A stretch of 48,758 nucleotides of DNA, from positions 1 to 48,758 of the forward strand of contig CAIJPE010000217.1 in the NCBI GenBank assembly GCA_903822435.1, given 5' to 3'. Below the pieces are notes generated by a model. The model made no database searches. It was not told the origin of the DNA and saw only the letters and a list, made by a program, of their open reading frames with translations. Shown one piece after another: positions 1-11,900 of the stretch (position 1 is the first letter of the stretch; the number at the start of each line of letters is the position of its first letter). The DNA is from an uncultured beta proteobacterium. GTDB taxonomy: Bacteria; Pseudomonadota; Gammaproteobacteria; Burkholderiales; Burkholderiaceae_C. The translations under genes and the position numbers were made by a program.

Positions 1-863
1 AACCCCGCTTCGTGCTACCCGCCGGTAGCGTGGACGCCCACTGCCACGTCTTCGGCCCGGGCGGCCAGTTCCCCTACGCCCCCGAGCGCAAGTACACCCC
101 CTGCGATGCCAGCAAGCAGCAGCTCTTTGCCCTGCGCGACCACCTGGGCTTCGCGCGCAACGTGATCGTGCAGGCCACCTGCCACGGCGCCGACAACAGC
201 GCCATGGTCGATGCCTGCCTGTCCAGCGGTGGCCGGGCCCGGGGCGTGGCCACGGTGCGCGCCGGCGTGACCGAGCACGAACTGCTGGCGCTGCACCGGG
301 CCGGCGTGCGCGGTGTGCGGTTCAATTTCGTCAAGCGGCTGGTCGACTTCACGCCCAAGGCCGAGCTGATGGACATCGTCGCGCGCATCGCCCCGCTGGG
401 CTGGCACGTGGTGATTTACTTCGAGGCCGTGGACCTGCCCGAGCTGTGGGATTTCTTCACCGCCCTGCCCACCACCGTGGTGGTTGACCACATGGGCCGC
501 CCCAACGTCGGCCTGCCTGTCGATGGCCCCGAGTTCGCCCTGTTCGAGCGCTTCATGCGCGAGCACGAGAACGTGTGGAGCAAGGTCAGCTGCCCCGAGC
601 GACTGTCGGTCTCGGGGCCGCGCGCCCTGCAAGGCGAGCCCGCCGCCTACCGCGACGTGGTGCCCTTCGCCCGTCGCATCGTCGAGCAGTTTCCCGATCG
701 CGTGCTGTGGGGTACGGATTGGCCGCACCCGAACCTGAAGGACCACATGCCCGACGACGGGCTGCTGGTGGACTTCATCCCGCACATCGCGGTGACGGCG
801 GAATTGCAGCGCAAGCTGCTGGTCACCAATCCAATGCGCCTCTACTGGCCGGAAGAGCAATGA
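1..863 (+). CDS. ligI: 2-pyrone-4,6-dicarboxylate lactonase (5' partial)
   Basis: Amidohydrolase-family lactonase that opens 2-pyrone-4,6-dicarboxylate in the protocatechuate 4,5-cleavage pathway (PmdD in Comamonas naming). The DAHCHVFGP motif (HCH codons at 39-47), the HMGRP motif and the GTDWPHPN motif near the C-terminus are family metal/substrate-binding signatures. The frame is open to the window edge and the residues before the first GTG (PRF at 3-11) already fit the family N-terminus, so the true start probably lies upstream and only a few residues are missing. Its TGA overlaps the ATG of the next gene (ATGA at 860-863), so translation is probably coupled. The rest of the operon (hydratase, aldolase) is expected upstream but not visible. 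Confidence 0.93.
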   Translation, partial: PRFVLPAGSVDAHCHVFGPGGQFPYAPERKYTPCDASKQQLFALRDHLGFARNVIVQATCHGADNSAMVDACLSSGGRARGVATVRAGVTEHELLALHRAGVRGVRFNFVKRLVDFTPKAELMDIVARIAPLGWHVVIYFEAVDLPELWDFFTALPTTVVVDHMGRPNVGLPVDGPEFALFERFMREHENVWSKVSCPERLSVSGPRALQGEPAAYRDVVPFARRIVEQFPDRVLWGTDWPHPNLKDHMPDDGLLVDFIPHIAVTAELQRKLLVTNPMRLYWPEEQ

Positions 864-2572
864 AAAGAACCGAGACTGCCCTCATCCTCGCACCGCTGCT
901 GGCCGGCGCGAGCCTGCTGCAAGGCTGTGCCACCCCGCCAGCTCCTCAAGGTCCGCCACAGCTCGACGCGAAGGCGCAGGCCCAGTGTGCCGCGTTGGCG
1001 GGCATGGTCATCCCCGCTGCCGTGCTGGCCCTGCCAGGCATCGGCTCGGGCCCGGCCACGGTGGACAGCGCGGCCTACACCCGTGCGACCATGATGAACC
1101 TGGTCGACCGCGGGCCCACGCCCGCAGCCATGATCAACCCGGCGACGCCGAACTTCTGCAAGGTGCTGGGTCATATCGCGCCGGTGGACCCCACGGCACC
1201 GCCGATCAACTTCCAGGTCAACCTGCCCGAGACCTGGAACGGGCGGTCGGTGCAGTACGGCGGGGGCGGGTTCAATGGCGTGCTGATCACGGGCCTGGGC
1301 CTGTTGCCGGCGGCCCGCTACGACGGCCCGGCGCCGTTGGCACAGGGCTACGTGACGGTGGGCACCGATTCCGGCCACCAGAACCAGCCCGGCCAGCCGC
1401 CGCAGGTCTTCGCGCTGAACGACGAGGCCCTGCTCAATTTTGCCCATGCGTCCTACCGCAAGGTGCGCGAGGTTTCGGTGCAACTCATGCAGCGGCATTA
1501 CGGCCGCGCGCCCGAGAAGCTCTATTTCGTGGGCAGCAGCGAAGGCGGCCGCGAAGGCCTGACGATGGCGCAGCGCTATCCCGAGGCTTTCGACGGCATC
1601 TTCAGCCGCGTGCCCGTCATCCACTGGACCGGCCTGCAGCACGTGGGCCTGCGCGACGGCCTGGCCACGGTCGGCGACGGCTGGTTGCGCCCGACGCAGA
1701 TCAAGCTGGTGCACGACGCCGTGCTGGCCGCCTGCGACACGGCCGACGGCCTCTTCGACGGCCTGGTGTCCGACCCGGTGGCCTGCCGCAAGCGCTTCGA
1801 TGTGACGAAACTGCGCTGCACGGCCGAGCCGACCGACTTCTGCCTGACCGGTCCGCAGATCAAGGCCGTGCAGACGCTGCACTCGGCATTGCGCTTCGAC
1901 TTCGACCTGGCCAACGGCGTGCGCGAATACCCGGGCCGCGGCCCGAGTGGCGAGAACACGCCGTCGTCCGGACCCACGGGCGGCTGGGGCGCCTGGTGGC
2001 TGGGCTCGGCGCCGCCGGCCTTCCCGCCCATTCCCGCCAACGGCATCGGCTGGTTCTACGGCGCCGGCGCCATCCAGTACTTCTATGCGCGCAACCCGCA
2101 ACTCGACGTGCGCAACTACAAGATGGCCGACCACAAGGCGCGGGTGCTCGAGGTCTCGGCCCTGATGGACTCCACCAACCCCGACCTGAGCGCCTTCGCG
2201 GCGCGCGGCGGCAAGCTGGTGATGCTGGAGAACATGGCCGACTACGCCCAGAGCCCGTATGCCGGCGTCGCCTACTACGAGTCGGTGCGTGCGCGGATGG
2301 GCGCCGAGAAGGTGGACGCCTTCATGCGCCTGTACACCGCCCCCGGCGTGGACCATGTGGGCACCGGCGGGCCGGCCAACGCCGACATCTTCGGCGCGCT
2401 GGTGCAGTGGGTCGAAAAGGGCCAGCCCCCCACAGGCCTGACCCTGGTCGAGCAGTTGCCCACGCTGCCCTTCAAGGTGCAGCGCTCGCGCCCGCTGTGC
2501 ACCTGGCCGCTGGTGCCCCGCTTCAAGGGCGGCTTGGTCAACGACGCCGCCACCTTCGATTGCCAGCCCTGA
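860..2572 (+). CDS. Tannase/feruloyl esterase family lipoprotein
   Basis: 570 aa, alpha/beta-hydrolase of the tannase/feruloyl esterase family. Residues 1-23 form a lipoprotein signal with lipobox LQGC (Cys23). The nucleophile elbow is GSSEGG (Ser227), the catalytic His is in GVDHVG (His499), and a Ca-loop-like segment (ACDTADGLFDG, 291-301) lies between. Known family members carry paired Cys beside the catalytic Ser and His (the CS-D-HC motif); here those positions are Ser226 and Val500, so the active-site disulfide is absent. It lies between ligI and ligA, overlapping ligI by 4 bases and ending 14 bases before ligA. By context it may release protocatechuate or a similar phenolic acid from an ester outside the cytoplasm. 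The substrate is inference. Confidence 0.85.
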   Translation: MKRTETALILAPLLAGASLLQGCATPPAPQGPPQLDAKAQAQCAALAGMVIPAAVLALPGIGSGPATVDSAAYTRATMMNLVDRGPTPAAMINPATPNFCKVLGHIAPVDPTAPPINFQVNLPETWNGRSVQYGGGGFNGVLITGLGLLPAARYDGPAPLAQGYVTVGTDSGHQNQPGQPPQVFALNDEALLNFAHASYRKVREVSVQLMQRHYGRAPEKLYFVGSSEGGREGLTMAQRYPEAFDGIFSRVPVIHWTGLQHVGLRDGLATVGDGWLRPTQIKLVHDAVLAACDTADGLFDGLVSDPVACRKRFDVTKLRCTAEPTDFCLTGPQIKAVQTLHSALRFDFDLANGVREYPGRGPSGENTPSSGPTGGWGAWWLGSAPPAFPPIPANGIGWFYGAGAIQYFYARNPQLDVRNYKMADHKARVLEVSALMDSTNPDLSAFAARGGKLVMLENMADYAQSPYAGVAYYESVRARMGAEKVDAFMRLYTAPGVDHVGTGGPANADIFGALVQWVEKGQPPTGLTLVEQLPTLPFKVQRSRPLCTWPLVPRFKGGLVNDAATFDCQP

Positions 2573-2586
2573 CGAGGAGCCCCGAC

Positions 2587-4786
<2,200 letters not shown>

Positions 4787-4799
4787 GTGCGCCGCGCCC

Positions 4800-5450
4800 T
4801 CAGCGGGTGTGCCGGCTGACGGCGTGCATCGCTGTCACGATGTCGCCGGCCGGGGGCAGGGCCGTGGTCCTGTAGGCGAGCTCGACGTGGCGGTCGATGA
4901 TGAACACCTGGCCGGTGTGGGGGTCGGTCCCCACGGGCCGGCGATCACCCCCGGTGCCCAGCAGGGCGATGATGCGGTCGACGTCGTCGATGCGCGGTAC
5001 GGCTCCCAGCCAGGCATCGGCCGCCCCGAAGCGGCGCAGCCAGGCGGCGAGTGCCGCCGGTGTGTCGCCCAAGGGGTCGATACTCAGAGAGACGAGCTGC
5101 AGCGCGCCGCGGTCCTGCCCCAGCGCCAGCTGGGCCTGCGCGAACAGGGCGCCCTGGATCGGGCAGGTGGCGCTGCACCCCGTGAACATCCACTGCAACG
5201 CCGTGGTCCTGCCCCGCAGCAGGGCATCCAGCGTGGTGGCCTGGCCGCGGTGGGTCGCCACGGGCCAGGGGGGGATCGGCCGCGCCGGTTCCACGGGGCC
5301 GAAGGGGAAGTGCGCCCGCAGGGGCTCGGCCGGCAGCGCAAGCCCGCGGGCCCAGCCGCCCAGGGCCAGCCCGGCTGCCCCGGATTGGCGCAGCCAGCGG
5401 CGGCGGGCCTCGGCGGCGGGCGGCAGCGGGTGGGTTCGGGCGCGCGTCAT
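4800..5450 (-). CDS. Sco1/SenC-family copper chaperone
   Basis: 216 aa. The copper-binding motif is GCSATCP (Cys92, Cys96), with a downstream His in DPHTGQVFIID (His178) at the usual Sco ligand position. The N-terminus has an RRRWLRQ stretch followed by a hydrophobic segment (residues 17-33), suggesting Tat-type export or a membrane anchor. The ATG at 5450 overlaps the stop of the cytochrome gene (ATGA). Sco proteins usually deliver copper to cytochrome oxidase subunit II, but no oxidase genes are nearby. The co-transcribed partner is a copper radical oxidase, so delivery of copper to that enzyme is the natural inference. Confidence 0.85.
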   Translation of the reverse strand: MTRARTHPLPPAAEARRRWLRQSGAAGLALGGWARGLALPAEPLRAHFPFGPVEPARPIPPWPVATHRGQATTLDALLRGRTTALQWMFTGCSATCPIQGALFAQAQLALGQDRGALQLVSLSIDPLGDTPAALAAWLRRFGAADAWLGAVPRIDDVDRIIALLGTGGDRRPVGTDPHTGQVFIIDRHVELAYRTTALPPAGDIVTAMHAVSRHTR

Positions 5451-5950
5451 CGGGTCTGCAGGTACTTCCAGAGTTGCCCGCACTGCGCATCGGAGAGTTG
5501 GTAGCGAGGCATGGTGGTGTCGATCATCACCTGGGCCGGGTCGATGCCGGTGCGCAGCAGTGCACACAAGGCCGTTTCGGTGTAACGGCTCGGCGGCCCG
5601 CCGCGCCGGGCCCGCCACTGCGTGAGCGAGGTGCCGTCGAGCGCGCGGGCAAAGCGTTCGCCGGACCGCTGGCCAGACACCCCGGGCTCTGGGGCGATGG
5701 CCGTTCTCTGCGCCTCATCGTGGCAGTTGCTGCAGCGCCAGGCCAGTGCCGGCAGTGGCAAGGTGTGGCCGACCAGCCGGGCGTCGACCGGTGCGGCTTC
5801 TGGGGGTGGCCGTCCCTTGAACAGCGCGTGTCCGGCGAGGACATCGGCGCGCGGCTCTGCCTGCAGCCAGAACACCAGGCCTGCAGCCAGGGTGATGCCC
5901 GCCACGGCCAACCACAGGGCGAGGCGATGGCCAATCTGTAAGCGCCTCAC
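5447..5950 (-). CDS. Mono-heme c-type cytochrome, membrane-anchored
   Basis: 167 aa. Residues 9-29 form one hydrophobic N-terminal segment (anchor or signal). A single heme site CSNCH is at residues 73-77, with a likely axial Met in TTMPRYQLSD (Met147). Cys129 and Cys157 could form a disulfide. The start is GTG at 5950, overlapping the stop of the upstream 2003-aa gene (GTGA), and the stop overlaps the sco ATG, so all three genes are probably translationally coupled. The likely role is one-electron transfer in the periplasm to or from the di-heme module of the large oxidase. Partner and direction are inferred. Confidence 0.85.
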   Translation of the reverse strand: MRRLQIGHRLALWLAVAGITLAAGLVFWLQAEPRADVLAGHALFKGRPPPEAAPVDARLVGHTLPLPALAWRCSNCHDEAQRTAIAPEPGVSGQRSGERFARALDGTSLTQWRARRGGPPSRYTETALCALLRTGIDPAQVMIDTTMPRYQLSDAQCGQLWKYLQTR

Positions 5951-8900
5951 GGCCCGGTCAACTGCGCCACGGGCACGATGACGAAGCTGGCCGTGCCCGG
6001 CGCCTTCCAGCGCAGCCGCATGGTGGCGGTGCCACTGTTCTCGTAGTACTCCACCACGATGGCCGCTTGCTGGCCAGCGGCCAGCGTGATGGACGGGCTG
6101 TTGTCCAGGGTGGTGCTGTGGCCGGTCCAGTCATTGATCACCTGCACGCCGTTGACCCACACCCGTGTGCCGTCGTCGCTTTCGGTTTGCAGCACGTAGG
6201 CGCCGGCGGTGGGCGCCACCAGCTTGCCGGTCCAGCGCACGCTGAACCTGTCCGCCCCGATGCCCGTGCCCGGCGAGCCCAGGCCCCAGTTGAAGTCGAT
6301 GTTCTCGCTGCGCGTGAGCGCCGGCGTGCCGCTGAGCGTGATGTTGTTGAAGTACGTGGCCGTCAGCCCCGTGCCCGGCAGCGCCAGCAGCTGCGCAGCC
6401 GGCACGATCGCGAACGTGCTGCTGCCCGGCGTGAGCCAGCGCAGCCGCATGGTCGCCCCTCCGCCGTTCTCGTAGTACTCCACCACGATGTCCACCTGCT
6501 GGCCGGCGGCCAGTGTGATGGACGGGCTGTTGTCCAGCGTGGGGCCGTGGTCGGTCCAGTCGTTGATCACCTGCACCCCGTTGACCCACACCCGCGCGCC
6601 GTCGTCGCTCTCGGTCTGCAGCACGTACGCGCCGGTGGCCGGGGCCACCAGCCTGCCGGCCCAGCGCACGCTGAACTGGTCCACGCCGACGCCCGTGCCC
6701 GGCGAGCCCAGGCCCCAGTTGAAGTCGATGTTCTCGGTGCGCGTGAGTGCGGGCGTGCCGCTGAGCGCGCTGTTGTTGAAGTAGCTGGCCGACAGGCCCT
6801 GGCCGGTAGCCGCCGCCGGGGTGGGGTCGGACTCGTCGCCGCCGATCTGGCTGACGTAGCTGGCCAGCAGGGTGACCTGTGCGGCGCTCAGGCTGAGGTT
6901 GTTGTGCGCCGAGATGGCCGCCGACAGCGTGGCGGCCGAGCCGTCGTGCAGGTAGGGTGCGGTGGCCCAGGCGTCGCGCAAGGTGGGCGGGTCGATGCCC
7001 GGCAGCGGGCCGCCCAGCCGGGAGCCGCTGCTGGGCTTCAAGGTGCCCACGTTCTGCAGTGCCACGGCTCCGCTGGTGGTGAAGGCCGCGGTGCCGTGGC
7101 AACCCAGGCACTGGGTCTGGAAGAGGGCCTTGCCGCTGGCAGCCGTGGCCGTGAGGCTGCCGTCGGCGTTGCGCAGCGGCGACAGGTCGAAGCTGGCCAG
7201 CGAGCCGACGTAGGCCGCCAGGGCGTCCAGATCGGCACTGAGGCCGGCCTTGCGATCACCCAGGGGTTGGCTGCGGGTGCCGGTGGCGAACTGCGCGTCC
7301 GTCATCAGGCCGGTGCCGCCGGCCAGCGTGCGGATCTGGCCCTCGAAGTCCTGCACCTCGTCGAAGTTGGCGCTCCAGTGCAGGTTGCCTTGCGCGCCGG
7401 CGCGGCCGCGCAGCGCGATGGTGTTGCGCAGGCCCTCGCCCTGGCCCGTGAAGTCCCACACCCGGCCGTCGTGCCCGCCGTCGCTGTGGCAGCTGGCACA
7501 GCTCATGTAGCTGTCGCGTGCCAGGCGGGTGTCGCGGGCATCGTAGAACAGCTGCTTGCCGCGCAGCACCGTGGCGGACAGGCGCTCGGTGGCGGTCGCC
7601 GGCACGGTGGTGATGGCGGGTGCCGAGGCCTGGCCGTAGCCAACCAGCGGCAGCAGGTCGATCACGCTCACGCTGCGGCCCATGAAGTTGTGGACGTACA
7701 GCTTCAGGCCATCGCTGGAAACTGCCACGCCCTGTGGCGCCAGGCCCACCTCGTAGCGGAACAGCTCGCGCTTACCTGCGGCGTCCAGCACGGCCACCTG
7801 GCGGTTGGTCTCCAGCGCGACGAAGAGATAGGCGCCCGTGGGGTGGTAGACGGCCGCGCTGGCGACGCCGGCGTTGTCGTGGTCCACCCGGCCGGACAGG
7901 TCTTCGGCGCCGGTGCCCAGGTCGATGCGCGAGCTGATGGCGCGCACGGTGTTCTGGAAGTTCAAGGGATTGCCGTCGCGCAACGTACCGCGCTTGATGT
8001 TGTCCTGCTTGGCGGGCACCCAGGCCGTGCGGCCATCGGGCGAGATCGCGGGGGCGCCGAGGTAGTTGGGGATGCCACGGCCCTGGTTCTCGCCGTCGAT
8101 GCGCTCGCTGTGGCCCAGCACGGTGGTTCGCACCAGGGCCAAGGTGACCGGGTCGATCGCCAGGACCTCAGCGCCCAGGCGGGCGCCGGTGCTGTCGGTG
8201 GTGAGCACCGTGGCCGTGCCCTCGCCGGGCAGCGGACGGGTGATGAAGCGGGACAGCAGCAGTTGGCTGCCGGCCGCGTTCATCGCCAGGTGCCGGGGGT
8301 TGTCGCCCACGGCCAGCGTGCCCAGCACGGCGCCGCTCGTGCCGTCGAGCTTGACCAACTGGCCCGTGGCCTCCAGTGTCACGAAAGCGGTGCCGTCCGC
8401 CGGCGAGAAGACGATGCCGTGCGGCTGAGAGGCGCGCGGCAGGGCGAGGGTCTGCACCACGGCCAGCGTGGTGGGCGAGACGATGCTCAGGGTGGCCGAG
8501 CGCTTGTTGGCCACCCAGATGCGTCCATCGTTGGCCCGCGCCACGCTGCGCGGGCCGGTGCCCACGGCGATCTCGGCCAGCCGGGTATTGGTGGCCGTGT
8601 CGAACACGCTGACGGAGTCGTTGTCGGGGTTGACCATCCACACCCGGGTCGAGGCGTTCGTGCGCGGCTCCAGCATCAGGCTGGACGAGGCGCGTGCCGG
8701 TGCCGCAGCGCCCGTGGGGTACACGGCCTGCAGGAAGCGGTAGACGGCCGTCCGGCCATCCGTCGTGCGGACGCTCAGTGCCACCGTGTAGATGCCCGCT
8801 GCGGCATAGGCGTGGCTGGCGGCAGGCGAGGGCGCATAGGCCGTGTCGGACGTGCCGTCCCCGTAATTCCAGCTGAATTGCGCGGTCGCACCCGCTCCCA

Positions 8901-11900
8901 GCAAGGGCGCGTAGCTGACCGTGCTGCCCGCTGCGCTGACCGGCGCCGGCAGCGACGTGACCTGCGGCACCGGCGCATCCACGACCGTCCAGGTGAAGGC
9001 GGTGGAGGCGCTCAAGCCGCCGGCATTGCGGGCGCTGATCACCACGGGGTAGCTGCCGCTGACGGTGGCCGTGCCGGAGATCAGGCCGGTGTCGGGCTGG
9101 ATGGCCAGTCCGGGCGGCAGCCCTGCGGCCGTGTAGCTCAGCAGATTCCCGTCCGGATCGCGGGCGGCAACGGTCAGCGACAGCGCCGTTCCGACCGTGC
9201 CTTGCTGCGGCGGCAAGGCATCGACGGCCGGCGTGTGGAAGACGGCCGTGCTGCCGTAGACCTGCACCTCGGCCAACGACAGGTAATTCTGCGCGGCCAG
9301 TTGCACCCGCACGAAGCGGCCGACCGTGCCGAAAGGGATGCCCAGGGTCGGCAGGATCGGTGTCACGCCGACCGAGCGCTTGGCGATGGAGGTGTCGGCC
9401 ATGAGTTGGTCGTAGCGACGGCCGGTCATGTCGCTGGGCGACACAAACACCGTGAAGTTCGACAGGCGGTCCGAGCAGCAATCGGTCCGGTTCCACAGTT
9501 GCACGCGATCGACCAGAATGGACCTTCCCAGGTCCACCTGCCACCAGTCCTGAACGCCGCCGGCCGTGTGCGTGACCGTGCCGGCGACCGCGTCGTCGAT
9601 GTAGATCCCGTTGGTGTTGCCGTCGGCCGCGTGGGATGGAATGCCGAATCCGTAGACCGATGCCTGCGTGGCCGGCATGCCCTGGGCGAGGTTGGTGGTG
9701 GCGGGCGGCGTGCCCGGGTAGAGCCGACTGGCCGGCACCGCCGTGAAGTCGGCGGCACCGGGCGGCTGCCATTGCAGTCGCAGCAATCCCGGACCGCTGG
9801 CAGTGAAGTGCTCCACCGTCACGGCATAGCGCCTGCCCGCCACCAGGTTGACCGAAACCGTGTCGGACGTGGCACTGCGGATCGACCAGTTGTCGATGAT
9901 CAGCCGGCCGTCCAGCCAGACCCGAACGCCGTCGTCGGACACGGTCCGAAACTGGGTCGGCCCGGCCAGCGTGGCCTCGATCAATCCGCTCCAGCGCGCC
10001 GAAAACGCGGCGGCGGGCACGCCGGCTCCGGGCCCGCTGTTGCCCCAGTCGAAGTTGGGTGCCTCGGTTCGCTGCAGCAGCACGGTGTCGGTCAGATTGA
10101 CGTTGCCGAAGTACTGCCCCAGCAGCCCGCTGCCGGTGCCGAGTGGCGTGACGCTGACCAGGAGGTCGGTGCTGGTGCTTCCGGCGCCGTTGGTGGCCAG
10201 GATGGTGACTTTGAACATGCCGACGACCTGGGGCGTGCCGCTCAACGTGCCGGTGGCTGGATCGATGGCCAGCCCGGCGGGAAGGCCGGTGGCCGTGAAG
10301 CGCAGGGTCCCGCTGGGCGTGCTGGCCACCAGCGGCAGCGTCAGCGATTGGCCCAAGGTCACCGCGGCGTCGCCGGGGTTCTGCAGCACCGGCGCGCCGG
10401 CGCTGCTGACCGTGACGATGCGGGCCACCGAGGGCGTGCCCGCGGCGTTGATGGCGAACAGCATCCACTGGCCCGGCAACAGCTCGCCCGGGTTGCTCGG
10501 GATCGAGACGAGGTAGCTGTTGGTGCCGTTCGCATTGAAGTTCAGCGACAGGCGACGCTGGTCGTTGTTGACGGTGTGCGTGGTGGCACCCATGCGGATC
10601 ATGGCGAAGGCAGCCACGGGGTCGCTGGTGCCGACCGCGACGGTGGCGCCGTACGCCACGCTGGCCGGCGCGGTGGCGATCACGGGGCGGGCGGCGGCGC
10701 TGCCGTCCGCGTTGTACAGGTAGGGCGGCGACAGGATCTGCATGTCGGCGTGGTCGCCCGCGCAGCCGCACAGTCCGCCGCCGGCAGATACCACGCGGCC
10801 ATCGGGCAGCAGCATGGCGATGCTGTGGTAGTTGCGCGGCACCTGCATGGCCGGCAGTACCGTGAAGGTCTCGGTGGCCGGATCGAAGATTTCGGCCGGC
10901 AGCACCGAATTGGAGTCGCTGAAGAGCTGCCCGAAGGTCTGCCCGCCGACCACCACCACCTGACCGTTGGGCAGCACGACGCTGTTGGCGAACACCCGCG
11001 GATAGGCCATGGAGCCGATGCGCCTCGCCACCGGTGTGCCGGTGGTCGTGTCGATGACGAAGGCGTCGGACTTGGCGGAGCTGCCTTCGTAATCGGGAGA
11101 GCCGCCCACCGCCAGGATCTTGCCGGCATCGACCATCACGGCGTTGCCGCTCATGCTCGCCGTGTCGTCCGCCCGCGTACCCGCCGGCGTCACGCTGCCC
11201 TCGCCGCGCACGTCCAGCCAGTGCATGCTGGGGCTCGGGCCGGCTTGCAGCACGCGTCCGTTGCCCATGGGGATCAGCCACATGTGGTTGTCCGCGCGGT
11301 ACAGGCCCTCGGAGTCCGACGTCAGCAGGGTGCTGTCGCTGGTCGAGATGCCGGCCAGCGTGCGCCAGCCGCCCGCCGCCGTGTACAGCTCGGCCGGTTT
11401 GGGGCCCACCCCGCCGGACCAGGAACCGCCGACCGTCAGCACCGAGCCGTCCGCCAGCGGCACCGAGGCGTTGTAGCCACGCGGCGTGTTCATCATCGCG
11501 CCGGATGTCCAGGTGTCGGCCGCGGGGTCATAGAGGCTGGTGGTGCGCTCGTCCACCCCACCGTTGACGAGGATGCGACCGTCGGCCAGGCGCGCGGTGC
11601 CCGGGCAGAACATCTCATGCTGGGTTTCGGTGACGTTGCGCAGGCTGGTGTTGCCGCTGGCCGGGTCGTACAGGGCCGACCAGGTCTGCCCGCCTCCACT
11701 GAAGGAGTTGGGGTTGCGCCCGGCCCAGAACAGGACCTTCCCGTTGTCGAGCACCGCACCGGAGGCAGGGACGATGGGCAGCCCGATGGTTGCCGACCAC
11801 TGCGCCTGCGCGGCCTGCTGCGGCGAGATGGCCAAGGCTTGCGCTCGCTCGAGCCTGGCTTGCGGCTTCGCCGGGGCCGCTTCGTCGTCGCCGCTTCCCC

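Noticed and set aside
4800..5450. Sco gene as part of a cytochrome c oxidase locus
   Set aside because: No cox, cta or heme A synthesis gene is present nearby; the gene is coupled to the oxidase/cytochrome operon instead.
5950..6801. CRISPR-like direct repeats
   Set aside because: The repeat units are about 425 bases, in frame, and encode PA14 domains; there are no short repeats with spacers.
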